Below, piece after piece: positions 1 to 11,249 of a DNA stretch of 64,000 nt. Under the pieces are notes generated by a model that did not search any database, was not told where the DNA came from, and saw nothing but the letters and a program-made list of their open reading frames with translations. The translations under genes and the position numbers were made by a program. How positions within the stretch are numbered: the first letter of the stretch is position 1; every line of letters starts with the position of its first letter. This DNA is from Parapristionchus giblindavisi. Taxonomy: Eukaryota > Nematoda > Chromadorea > Rhabditida > Diplogasteridae. The DNA is taken from contig CALSFV010000355.1 in the NCBI GenBank assembly GCA_943737045.1, positions 62,001-126,000 on the forward strand. The letters run 5' to 3'.

Positions 1-312
1 TTAATTTTGTTAAGTATACAGTTGTATTAGTCACTTAATCAATAATGCATTAGTACTTGACTATGAGTTGTTATGCTCTGGCGGTCAAAAGCGCTATTGC
101 GTAAACCGCGTTCTGTATTTCATACTGATAAAGTTACAATATATGTAAATGGGTGTGGGACTTTTTGTCACATAGGACGCTAGGTTACACTGATGTGATA
201 TGACTATAACAGTTCCATATGGTATCATACAAAAGCTGTCTTAAAGTATCTTTTATAACCCTAAATAGTTACGGTAGCGTACAATCAATAATCAACGTAT
301 ACCGTATTCCAG
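1..312 (+). other. intron of CCP copy A upstream of its first visible exon
   Basis: The stretch matches 14360-14681 of copy B, which lies between two CCP exons, so the window opens inside an intron. The preceding exon (the one with FESRFESGNL in copy B) is off the left edge. I see no other feature here. Confidence 0.75.
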
Positions 313-3300
313 ACCGACCGTACCCACTACGAGCTCATCCTTCAACCGGACATTAATCAGTCGCGAGAGCACTATCAGTGGTTTTACTTTGAGGTAGGAT
401 ATTTTAACGTTCCGATTTATTACGTCAATTCCGATTGTGAGAGCGGGAATTTCAAATAATCAATTGATTGGATTACTGTAGATCTCGAATGGCGAAGCGA
501 ACGTGGAATACACTTTCGAGATTGTGAACTGCATGAAGACGTCGTCGATGTTTGTCCATGGTGGGTTACGGTATACTTGGAGTTGATTGAATAGGATATG
601 GTAGATTACTGTAGATCGAGTACTGTTCAGAGATATTGTTTTGTTTTCATTTAATGGTTTCCGAAATAAGCTGCTCTGCGGGAAACTGTTCTTTTCGGTA
701 CTTTAATAACTTTGTCAACTTGTTGATTCGCTGTTTCTGCAGCCCTATTATGCTGTTGTTGGCATTTCATTATCATTATTATCTTTGGTACCCCTGTTCT
801 TTGGAATCTAAACTATGTTTACTTCCCAGGCATGCAGCCAGTGGCGTTTTCTGTTGGTGAGGCTGCCTCTGGACGGCCAGGATGGGTGCGTGTAGGCCAC
901 TCAATATGCTACTACCGTAATCGATACGTGATTGATGCCGACCTCGATGGACATAGGAAAGATCGGTGAGTGGGGTGGTATCGTGAAGTGACTTTATTGA
1001 TTGATTGAGTGGGGTGGTATAGTGAAGTGACTCTATTGATTGATTGAGTGGGGTGGTATAGTGAAGTGACTCTATTGATTGATTGAGTGGGGTGGTATCG
1101 TGAAGTGACTTTATTGATTGATTGAGTATTACAGTATTTTGTCCGGTTGGGTATACTGTAGCTTCCGTTTTCAGATTCTTCTCTCTTCGCTTCACAATTG
1201 CCCTGAGACATCGAGGCGACGTGTGCTATCTCGCCTATCACTTTCCGTACACTTATTCGAGTCTGCAGGTGGGGGAGTAGAGATCAAAGATCAATCTATT
1301 AAAGATCAAAGATCAATCTGTTTTTGCATAGCAATACTCGAATATTGCTCACGTCTGATATGAGAAGATAATAATTGAATAATTATAAAATAATAATTTA
1401 AAATATGAACTACCAGGCGTCGTTGGAGTGCTGGATCGCTCGGACTCCTTCGACAGTTTACGCGAGACGAGATACGATAGGGCAGTCACTTGCAGGTTTC
1501 AATCTTTGCTCATATATTCACTGTGTGTGAATAAATCGGTCAATTTCGGAAAAAAATACACCGCATTATACTTTTTTCGCGCCATTTGAAAGGCTCCATA
1601 TGAATTTTAAAGGTTTTCGATTGCAGGCAACCCGCTCACGCTGATTACCGTAACCGGGGTTGGCTCGCGGGATGAGGTGAGTGGGGGGATTACGGTAGAC
1701 TGGTAGACTAATCGATATTTATTGATTGAATTCCAGGTAGCTGATCGGGAGACGGTAGTGTTCACAGGTCGCGTGCATCCTGGCGAGAGTAATGCGAGTT
1801 GGATAATGCATGGTACGGTAGATGGGCGATATCGATTTAATTCCTTCGTCCTATCTTTTTGGCACTTTTATTATACGGTCCTGAAAAGAACGATTATCGA
1901 TTTTTTTCCAATCAATGATTATTGATTTTGTCAGGTCTGCTCGAGTACCTTCTCTCATCAGATGACGCCATTGCTCGTGAGGCTCGCTCACTCATCGTCT
2001 TCAAATGCATTCCGATGCTCAATCCCGACGGAGTCCTGTCGGGAAATCACAGATGCAGTCTGGCTGGTAGGTTACGGTATCCCACATTTATCGATTTGGT
2101 TCATGAGTTACTAGCATGCTCTTTGGTAGATAGTCTTATCATTTGGGAGAGTTCAGTGACTACATATCGATTTTATCGTATCGATCAATCCAATCAATCC
2201 AATCAATCAATATCTTCAGGCCATGATCTGAATCGCATCTGGGATTCGCCCTCTGCAAATCTACATCCGGAGATCTATCACGCGAAAGCGATCGTGCAAG
2301 CAGCGGTAGGGACTTCTTGAACATAAGAGAGAGGCTTTCTCAGTGGACCTATTATAGTTTAGAGGCGTTTGACCACAAGAAATGTTGATTTTCGTTTTTC
2401 ACAGTTGAAATCAGCATGGTCGAATTACGCTGCAACCGAATTTTCGAAAAATCGTTGTTTTTTCCCCGAAAATTCGGAAAACCTCTCTGGGTCTCCCTGA
2501 TAATATTGGCGCGCATACTACCTACATTTAGAAACGTTTGAGTTATCGCAGTTTAGATAGTGTACTCGTTTGAGTTAACGCAATGAAACCTGAAAGTGCA
2601 GGGGCACTTGTTATAGTTGTCCTTCTGGGATTCGGAGAGCCTAGCCTTAATTTTTGATTGGCTTATACCTAATACTGCATAGATGAATTATCGATTACAG
2701 TCCGAATATCGTCTACCGCTTCTGTTCGTTGATCTACATGGTCATTCGCGAAGGTCAAACTGTTTCTTGTATGGAAACAATCCTGATCAGGTTGGAGATC
2801 AAAGATCAACTTTGTTAGATAACAGATATCAACTTCATGGAAGATCAAAGAGTAGGTTTCGAAAAGATCAAAGATCAACTTTGTAAAGATCAAAGATCAA
2901 CTTTATAAAAGATCAAAGATCGATATCTTTTCAGTCATGGCATCCTCCCGATGTGCTGCAATCGCCCAATCTCGATTTCATTGACGTGGCTGAATTGTTG
3001 GAGACGATGGCGCCCTCATTCTCAGCCAAGTATGGCTTTGACGTACTAAATTATCGTTGTTGGGCCAATAGTTTAACTACTTATTGTAAAGATTTCCATC
3101 ATAAAAATGCGAACCACAGAGGGGTGAGGTGGTTAGAGGCACTTTAAAGAGGACATTGCCTTGTGTATTATCTCTCGTCCTTTCGTAGGAATTGTCGTTG
3201 GTCGATTCAACGATCGAAGGAGGGTTCGGCGCGTGTGGCACTCTGGCGCCAACTGTCCCTGCCCCGCGCCTACACGATGGAGTGCACGTACGCCGGCTAC

Positions 3301-3684
3301 GAGTCCGGACCCTATAAGGGATATCAGGTGAGGAAGGGGATTATCACCGCTAGTCGAGTCCGAATTGGGAAGGCTCTCGATGCAAAAGTAGATGACCTGT
3401 GTTTGAAACATGATTGTGGTAGGTGTCATTTAGTATTGAACGATGAATAAGCCGTTGACTAGACTGAGTGACAAATTCATAAAGATTTGAAAAAATGGAG
3501 TATTCTTGGGTGGGGTTACGGCAAAGGGTAAACATTAAAAAGGATGGAAGGAGTACGAAGTAATCTTTGTCCTTTACAGATAGGTATCAGTGAACTGAAG
3601 GAGATTGGTCGTAACCTGGTACAGGCGGCACTTTCTCTGGCACGATCCCATCGAGATCGACGAAATGGCGCCATTGATCGATAG
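313..3684 (+). CDS. cytosolic carboxypeptidase (CCPP-1/Nna1-like), copy A, 5'-partial, thirteen exons
   Basis: Zinc carboxypeptidase of the M14 CCP subfamily, whose known members trim glutamates from tubulin tails. Exons by my splicing: 313-393, 482-560, 830-965, 1175-1268, 1417-1495, 1627-1676, 1737-1812, 1935-2066, 2220-2305, 2701-2790, 2935-3029, 3189-3327, 3580-3684. They total 1242 nt and every phase matches, giving 413 residues plus TAG. The CCP N-terminal domain (HYQWFYFE) comes first. Then follow the zinc ligands HPGE (H187, E190 of the visible part), NPDG (228-231), DLNR (245-248), third ligand H284 in DLHGH, and catalytic Glu E364 in YTME. The donor of exon 11 is at AA|GTATGG (3030); this gives the frame that aligns with the family and leaves the GATCTTT repeats in the intron. 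No lesion is visible, so A may be functional. The 5' exons lie outside the window. Family assignment is firm; CCPP-1 rather than CCPP-6 is inference. Confidence 0.9.
966..1128 (+). repeat. 39-bp minisatellite in intron 3 of copy A (about 4 units)
   Basis: Tandem 39-bp units containing GTGGGGTGGTATCGTGAAG begin exactly at the 5' splice site, whose GTGAGTGGGG is the start of the unit. The minus-strand open frames here (13-residue periodicity) are by-products of a unit length divisible by three. The same array has about 8 units in copies B and C and about 5 in D1. Confidence 0.9.
2306..2700 (+). other. long intron 9 of copy A
   Basis: The intron contains a block at about 2350-2520 with internal inverted similarity around TTTTCGAAAA words. 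The same block occurs in reverse orientation at about 55180-55350, in intron 9 of chimera D, so it predates the copying of the gene. No gene seen. Confidence 0.6.
2791..2934 (+). repeat. GATCAAA-type short repeat in intron 10
   Basis: Repeated AAAGATCAAAGATCAA words, here about ten loosely spaced copies. The same word recurs in introns of all CCP copies on the same sense strand and reappears as GATCTTT in the minus-strand copies. It looks like an intronic low-complexity repeat of this genome. Confidence 0.75.
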
Positions 3685-3710
3685 AGAGTGGCCAGCCATT
3701 GAACGATGAC
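3680..3710 (+). repeat. single unit of the 25-bp terminal minisatellite, copy A
   Basis: The TAG of copy A lies in CGATAGAGAGTGGCCAGCCA, the 25-bp unit that is amplified in sister copies. Copy A has about one unit, then the unique sequence GAACGATGACTTGGCC that ends the array in other copies. Confidence 0.85.
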
Positions 3711-4798
3711 TTGGCCATCTTCCAGCCACTGATCCTATTTTCTATTTGATTAGAACTATTCTGTAACATCTCTATGTCGATATTGTCTGACATTTTAATA
3801 TAGTAATATTGGCAATTTCGGGGATGAGAAATTGTAGGCATTGATTTTTTTAAAGTTATCGATTGTGAAGTGATTTTTTTGTGTGTTCAAAATGAATTAG
3901 CTAGAGGCTATTGATTAAAACTATACTATTGATACTATATTAATTGTTTTTCTCTACGTAGTCTGTAGTTTGTACCCTTACTTCTATGTATCCTAATATA
4001 GGTGCATATTGTGCGTACATAAACTTACCCTCTCACATGAGGCACACATTCCAAATTATATGATAATATAAGCAAAAGATTGCCTTATTTCATCAACTTC
4101 CCCGTTTAATACTTGTATTATTAGCCCAGTACCGTTACAAAATGATCATCGTATTATTGTTATTAATAATTGTAATTCGAAAATCTCGATACTAATCAAT
4201 AATGAACACCGGTACAAAGACTTACACTTGCATTTTATTTTTATTTTTTGTTCTCTAGACCCTCGAATATATTTTGATGTCTATAAATAGTTTGACCGTT
4301 TTATCGATTTGCTCGACATGAAACAGGGCATAGTATGGTATGATAGATTTAATAGTTATGAAAACTGTACAGCTTGAAGTATTATTCAATTTGATATGAA
4401 GAATAAGCAGAAGAGGTCTCACGTTTTCGAAGAATTTTGGAGGCCTTTCCGATAATTTAGTATCTGAAAACACAATATTGATAATAATTGTAACTAAATT
4501 TTCATGAGTGAAATTACTTCAGCACCTAGCAATAAATGAATTATAGAGAGTTTCCGGGGACAAATTCCCTAGATTAATATTTATCGTTTTTTCATTTGGT
4601 GTATTTCTATTTCTTGTTAACCATTTATCAGCTTTGTTTAATTTAAAAAGTTAGAAAAATCATTGAAATCAGCCTCCACTACGAACCAAATCATGCTAGC
4701 GCAACCATAAATCAACTAGTTTACCCCGATTAGTTGCTTTTGGGACACAACCCTTATTCAGTAGGCAGTGCTATCTAATGAGACTCATCATTTTATAA
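3711..4798 (+). other. 3' flank block shared by CCP copies
   Basis: AT-rich intergenic DNA, no convincing gene. It is repeated nearly unchanged after the last exon at 36840-37800, in diverged form after B (18550-19350) and C (30423-31223), inverted next to E (61880-62400, continuing at 58420-58466 beyond an insertion), and as an inverted fragment at 42755-42915. Short open frames inside it are not conserved in frame between copies. Confidence 0.75.
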
Positions 4799-5329
4799 GA
4801 AAGCGGTGGCGCGTCAGACGCGGATGACGACGCGGTCCGGCGTACCGATGAAGGCATACGGTAGGTATCGCCGAGAATTTTGTTTCGATTGATGTAAATG
4901 CCTGTGATGTTTAATGATTAGCAATTCTGGGATTAGATCAATGATGTTATGTCTTGGAGTATTTTATTGATTGATTGACTATTTTATCGATCGATTCACT
5001 TCTCAGCAATCAATCCGATATGCCTCGACTATCGTCATACGCGCGTTTCTTCGTGGAACTCGTGGGTGACGGTGCGTCTGCTCCCATCCGCAAGATCACC
5101 GTACAGCCGCTCAAGAAGCGGTCACCATCCGCGCCAGGTGCGTCCCATCCGCACGCGTCTCAGCCGATATCGTACGCACAGGCGATACTCAATGCTGCGC
5201 AGAACATTTATTGTCTTTATTCATTTGTTTGTTTCTGATAGTGTTGTCTCGATTGATTGATATCCGGTTGATGGATGAGATACGGTACAGTTAATATCGA
5301 AGACTACTAGATATTATACTGTATCCCAT

Positions 5330-7683
5330 AAAGATCAAAGATCAATCCTCATGGCATTGGTACTGAATACGAGGGGTTGCAGGAGCAGTTCTCGATCCGG
5401 ACCAATCATCTCTGGTATACGCAATCTTCACCCATTGTTGGATCGATTGTGTACGCTGGAAATTAATCAGTAATCAATCATAGTTATTAGCAGTATTAAG
5501 AGACCGGCTCGGTAAAAATACACTACACCCCGGAAATTTCCCCTAGCAAAAGGATTCAGGCCTCCATGCTTTCATGGTGGAAGGTGGCCTGGCTCCTATT
5601 TACAAAAGTGTAGTGATTGAGGCATTCGGTCTCCAACGCGGCCAACGGCAAAATTCCAAAGTCGAAAAAATGGCAAACTTCGAAAAATCATATTTTACGA
5701 ATGAAACCAGTTGGCCTCGATATTGTTTCACGGTATAGTTGGTCATCTCAAAAGTGCGTAGAAACACTAGGAACATCGAATTGTGGACGTCTACAAACAC
5801 GTTTTTCAGCATTTCCGCGAGATTTTCACCCAGTCAAAATCAATTGACCGGAAGTCCCTATAGCACATAAAATAGCCCACACGATTCTGCACTAATAAAA
5901 CACAATTTCAAACGAATCGAGATTATTTCAGTATTTAAAAAAAATCAAAATATGCATTTTGGGGCTGTTTTTTCGCCCCCAGACCACTTTCCTGGAGGGA
6001 ATTGGATATTTTCTGCGTATCATACGACATTCTGAGATGGGCTGAGTAAGAATCCACTGAAACCCAGACGGCTGGCGCGCTCCTGGAAAGTCGATTTCCA
6101 TGACCCGGGGTTCATGGTCCGAAAATCTCGAAATTTTTCATGACTGGAAAAGCTTCTTTCTTGTGGTCATCATGAAGCATGCTCACTGTGAATTACTAGG
6201 AAATAGTTTTCATCGTTCCATCGATGTGTTCAAATTTTGCAGAAAAAAATTTGTTCGGAAAAATACGTAAATAATCGTAAATAATTCAAATCGCATCCAC
6301 TTCATCTGAGATCACGACAATGATAATACTTATGGCTCGTTAAAAAAAGTGGAAAACCGAAATCGGCGACTTTCCACTCGTTAAAAAAGTACCCGGAAAG
6401 TCGAAAATGGAAACACTAAATTTGAATTCGCGCGCGCGCAAAGAGGTGCGGGAATTCAAATTCCGACTTTCCGTCACCGATTTTTAGCAGTAAAATGGAA
6501 ATTCAACATCCTTCTTGCTAAAAATGGAATCCGCGAAAATTCGCTGTCGGAATTTGAATTCCCGCACCTCTTTGCGCGCGCGCGAATTCAAATTTAGTGT
6601 TTCCATTTTCGACTTTCCGGGTACTTTTTTAACGAGTGGAAAGTCGCCGATTTCGGTTTTCCACTTTTTTTAACGAGCCATAAGTATTATCATTGTCGTG
6701 ATCTCAGATGAAGTGGATGCGATTTGAATTATTTACGATTATTTACGTATTTTTCCGAACAAATTTTTTTCTGCAAAATTTGAACACATCGATGGAACGA
6801 TGAAAACTATTTCCTAGTAATTCACAGTGAGCATGCTTCATGATGACCACAAGAAAGAAGCTTTTCCAGTCATGAAAAATTTCGAGATTTTCGGACCATG
6901 AACCCCGGGTCATGGAAATCGACTTTCCAGGAGCGCGCCAGCCGTCTGGGTTTCAGTGGATTCTTACTCAGCCCATCTCAGAATGTCGTATGATACGCAG
7001 AAAATATCCAATTCCCTCCAGGAAAGTGGTCTGGGGGCGAAAAAACAGCCCCAAAATGCATATTTTGATTTTTTTTAAATACTGAAATAATCTCGATTCG
7101 TTTGAAATTGTGTTTTATTAGTGCAGAATCGTGTGGGCTATTTTATGTGCTATAGGGACTTCCGGTCAATTGATTTTGACTGGGTGAAAATCTCGCGGAA
7201 ATGCTGAAAAACGTGTTTGTAGACGTCCACAATTCGATGTTCCTAGTGTTTCTACGCACTTTTGAGATGACCAACTATACCGTGAAACAATATCGAGGCC
7301 AACTGGTTTCATTCGTAAAATATGATTTTTCGAAGTTTGCCATTTTTTCGACTTTGGAATTTTGCCGTTGGCCGCGTTGGAGACCGAATGCCTCAATCAC
7401 TACACTTTTGTAAATAGGAGCCAGGCCACCTTCCACCATGAAAGCATGGAGGCCTGAATCCTTTTGCTAGGGGAAATTTCCGGGGTGTAGTGTATTTTTA
7501 CCGAGCCGGTCTCTTAATACTGCTAATAACTATGATTGATTACTGATTAATTTCCAGCGTACACAATCGATCCAACAATGGGTGAAGATTGCGTATACCA
7601 GAGATGATTGGTCCGGATCGAGAACTGCTCCTGCAACCCCTCGTATTCAGTACCAATGCCATGAGGATTGATCTTTGATCTTT
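5330..7683. repeat. near-perfect 2.35-kb palindrome, arms 5330-6467 and 6546-7683
   Basis: Arms of 1138 bp mirror about 6506.5 and are separated by a 78-bp asymmetric spacer. The inner part (about 5503-7510) is a foldback transposon whose ends read GAGACCGGCTCGG; it shares sequence with the element at 47010-48980 (CCATGACCCGGGG... GGTCCGAAAAT). The outer 170 bp of both arms contain a CCP exon (sense in the right arm at 7558-7665, inverted in the left at 5348-5455). Comparison with D2 places the left edge, after CCCATA, in the middle of an intron. Mirror-image open frames at 5617-5847 and 7166-7396 are not genes. Confidence 0.9.
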
Positions 7684-9654
7684 GATCTTTTACAAATTTA
7701 AATCTTATAAAAGATATAACAAGTGACTGATCAAACTGAGTGTATTAAATTGCTTGTGCGATATCGATCCCTAATATTATCGATCACGTATGCTTTCCGA
7801 ACATAATTTCCTCTAAACCCCCTAAAACCATAGGTGGACGCGCACAGATTTGCCTCCCCGGGCCCTTGCATATAGCCTTACATAATTGGAAAAAGTGAAA
7901 GATTCCTTTAAAAACAGCTATTTAATGCATTTTCGTAGCCATGCGCACAGCCTTGCCTCTCCCCTGCCAGGCTTGCGCACAGTCTTTCCACCAGCATGCC
8001 CCTCTATGCCTCAAACCATCGCAGGGAATAACGTAGGTGGTATATGGTTATACACTATATTTTGACACATATTTGGACATTTGGAATATTCGGATATTGA
8101 AGCACAGCATTTTTCACCAGTGTGCCCAAATATGTATGTATTATCTTCTCGTTTTTTGTTGTAATTAGTATATTGTAATCGGGTTACTGGAGATACGGTA
8201 GGTTGCGGTAGGGGGAGACGGTAGGTTACGGTAGGTCATGAAGTAGAAGTTCCATATTGGTATGGGTGGACCTTTTCACAACCACTTAGGGGTATTGTTA
8301 ATTATTTTGTTGAAAGGGGGCTTGAGACTCCATAACATCTTCATGTATGAATACGGCCAGACTCCGTTTCTATACTGATTGTGAGTGATAAGGATCAAAG
8401 ATTATCTTTCAATATTCATATTGCAGACATACGCGCGAAGAGCCCAAGACCCGTCTTCTCTGCTCCCACGACGTGAACTGTGAAGATGGAATGAAGATAA
8501 AATTAGACTCAAGACTCTCGATTTATATTATTGTTGTTGAAATCACCCTGTTGAATGTTGTTTTCTCGTATTTCCATGTCAAATTTATTGTTAAGTAATT
8601 TTATATCATGTTTTCATCGTACGAAAGAAATAATTGTACGAACGAAATTATTAGGAAACGTTTCCTAATTCACAAAAAAGAAACTTAATTTTAGTAAATT
8701 GAAGCTTAATTTGACTAAATTGAACCTTAATTTGATAAAAAATTGAACCTAATTATGGCACAAAATTTTCTAATTTTACTCAAATTTAGTTTCAATTTTT
8801 GTAAATTAGGTTCTAATTTTTGATGCTGTGAAGATACATACGTTTTCGGTACCCTCGCCGTTTATTTTTATCTAGTGGGTCAATTCTCGAAATAGGGTGG
8901 GTTGATTTAGAAAATTCGTTGTTTTTGCTTAAAAATCGTCATTTTGAGCTTCATTGTTTATCAAATGACCTAAAATGGGTCTTATATAGTGGGTCAATCC
9001 TCACACTTCGAGGGTATGGCAATGTATGATGATAAGATAGTACAGAAATAGTACAGAAATGTCGACATTCTGTATATAAAACATAAAGTCTTTATGAAAA
9101 GGAAAATAGATTTCGAATTAACTGTGCACAAAACACGTCAGGAGCTATCTAACGCGCCAACGAAAACCAGCTTGCGCATTCTGCGAACAACAGCTTTTTG
9201 AGTGCTCTACAGTATACTCATAAAAGTGTTCTGAAGTGAACACTACGAGTGTTATTTTTAACACCCACCTTGTCGCAAATCAATTTACAGCTTTTCAATT
9301 TACAGCTTTTTCTCTCTGTGTCGAACGAATGACTGAACAAACTGAGTGTATTAAAATGTTTGTGCGACATGAATCTGGCGACCTTACCTTCTCTCTTGTC
9401 TCAATTTATCGATCCCTCTTTCTCTAACTATTTATCTATTGTATATATAAATATTTATCTCTATCATACATTTTCCGCGCTCTCTCAGGAAGATTTTCGA
9501 AACAGTGGATAGGTTTAGAAAATCTTTTTTTTTCGCTTAAAAATATGCCCTTTGGGTTGGGTCGATCTTGACAATTAGTTTTATAAGATATAATATAAAT
9601 ATAAATGTATTCTTCGCTCTCTCTAGACCCAAACATTTCTCCTCCATTCTTCAG
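7684..9654 (+). other. large intron of copy B
   Basis: Contains GATCTTT repeats at the left edge, TTACGGTAG words near 8210, an AT-rich block with repeated TTAATTTG/TTGAA words at about 8620-8830, and a segment at about 9290-9440 that is conserved in inverted form in D1 and D2 (near 49440-49530 and 44060-44170). A CAG-led open stretch at 8427-8500 is possible but not supported (see rejected items). Confidence 0.55.
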
Positions 9655-10187
9655 ACAAGTAGCAGCGAAGGCAGGCAATGGTCACAAGAAGTCATCGACG
9701 ACGGAGAAACCGTTCAAACGACGATTTGTCTACGATCTCGATAGTCTCTTGAAGGGACGTGATGGAGGGGCGGGGCCTAACGAGCGACTGACCAATGATG
9801 ATCGAGAACGGTATGATGGGTACGGTAGATTGGTTACGGTATGGTGGGTACGGTAGATAGTGGGTTGGTTACAGTAATCTGAAAAAACTGGCCTTGAATT
9901 ATCACCTCCCACAGGACCTCGTGTGCCTTGAATAACGGGTTGTACCTTTACCTCTACCTTAATCTGAAACCTTAGTGTGTTGTTTTCTCTGGCTTATGAC
10001 AGTAATCTTTAGTAATTTTTTACTGTAATCTATTGACAGTTAATTGGATTGTCATTCCCTCTCTCTTCCCTCACTCGGCATGGTGACCCCCTCTCTACTC
10101 TGAGAACCAAAGTGAACTCTACTCTACACGTGCTGTGATCCCTGTGCCGGGGAGCTTATAATAATTCAATCGGCACCCAAATAGGTT

Positions 10188-11249
10188 ATGTTTTCTAACC
10201 TTAGGAATCGTATCTCTCCTAGTCCTAATTCAGCTCCTACGACTCCATCGTTGTCGAAGAAAAGGAGGTTAGAAGAAGGATGCCTTACTATGGAGGAGCT
10301 CACAGTGATGATAGTCAAGATGAGATCCCAGCTCGATCGTCAGGAGGACGAGCTCGTCGCACAGAAAGAGATCTGTACTCAACTGCACAAAGAGGTGGGA
10401 ATACTTCGATCTCAGCTGGCCACTAGTCAAAAGCCAGATGAGGTCTCTCAAAGCCACGATGACTCCATGCACACCTGTATCGGTTCAGATAGTAATAGTC
10501 GTGTCCATTCCTCCCCTCCTGTACCTAATGCACCTCAACCGAATACGCCACCGAATGGTTCTCCCCTTGAGAATACAACAGATCTTGAAAGAAGCATAGT
10601 AATTGCTAGGATGCCAATTGATCGAACCCTATCTGATCTTGAACAAGTGAAGGCTGATTATGAAAATGTATGTCAAATAAGTGGTATCATTGGATTCCCT
10701 GTACTTCCACTTGCTGTCTACCGTATGCCGGTTAGTCAACCATCTGCTGGATTCAATCGTCTCCTCAAGGTACTCATGCCTACGAGAGCTCATGCACGAC
10801 TCTTCCTATCAAACTGGAGGAAAGCCCTGGAAGATCCTCGTTTCAATGATATTTTTGTACGTGAATCGATTGCTGATCCAAAGGATAGAAAGAAGACTCC
10901 CCCAAGTAGATTTGCTGTAAGAAAGGAACCACTCCCTAATCGATCAATAAACAATAGAAGAAGAGAAAGAAGAGACTCCCATTATACCAATCGATCATCT
11001 CATCCCATTCCCAATCTCAATAGACCGAATAGATCATATCATCCCCTTCCTACTCCTCTCCAAGATTATCGTGCACCATTCCCAATCAATACTACAAACA
11101 TGAATCCCTCGTCCACCATGCCTATATACAGTAATCCCATGCATACACCGTACCCATTCTCACAGCCACATTCTCTCAATACACCCTTCATGTCTCATAT
11201 TAATCAATACGGTTGCCCCCCACATTTAGGTGCTCAGGGAAACTGGTAA
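10188..11249 (+). CDS. retrotransposon ORF1 (coiled-coil nucleic-acid-binding protein)
   Basis: 353 residues from a true ATG. After a Ser/Pro-rich start, residues about 30-85 form a charged heptad-like coiled coil (EELTVMIVKMRSQLDRQEDEL). Residues about 135-240 resemble the RRM-like core of non-LTR ORF1 proteins, with a pattern of LLKVLMP, a leucine/alanine stretch and IFVRESIADPKDRKK. The tail is basic and Asn/Pro/Tyr rich. No CCHC knuckles are visible. Its expected role is RNA binding and RNP assembly for retrotransposition. It ends in TAA at 11247-11249 inside the start of ORF2. There is no second copy, because the tandem duplication begins downstream. Confidence 0.8.
   Translation: MFSNLRNRISPSPNSAPTTPSLSKKRRLEEGCLTMEELTVMIVKMRSQLDRQEDELVAQKEICTQLHKEVGILRSQLATSQKPDEVSQSHDDSMHTCIGSDSNSRVHSSPPVPNAPQPNTPPNGSPLENTTDLERSIVIARMPIDRTLSDLEQVKADYENVCQISGIIGFPVLPLAVYRMPVSQPSAGFNRLLKVLMPTRAHARLFLSNWRKALEDPRFNDIFVRESIADPKDRKKTPPSRFAVRKEPLPNRSINNRRRERRDSHYTNRSSHPIPNLNRPNRSYHPLPTPLQDYRAPFPINTTNMNPSSTMPIYSNPMHTPYPFSQPHSLNTPFMSHINQYGCPPHLGAQGNW

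Noticed and set aside
912..1241. Minus-strand 109- and 138-codon frames over the intron-3 array (also 15288-15617 and 27161-27490)
   Set aside because: 13-residue periodicity reflects the 39-bp repeat; the + strand carries the real exons on both sides.
5617..5847. Mirror-image frames at 5617-5847 and 7166-7396 (also 5600-5812 and 7201-7413)
   Set aside because: They are the two arms of the palindrome; identical sequence by inversion, no domain.
8427..8500. Possible extra CCP exon (EEPKTRLLCSHDV) after ATTGCAG
   Set aside because: The neighbouring exons already join in phase without it (AG|A), D1 and D2 lack it, and no donor of the required phase was found.
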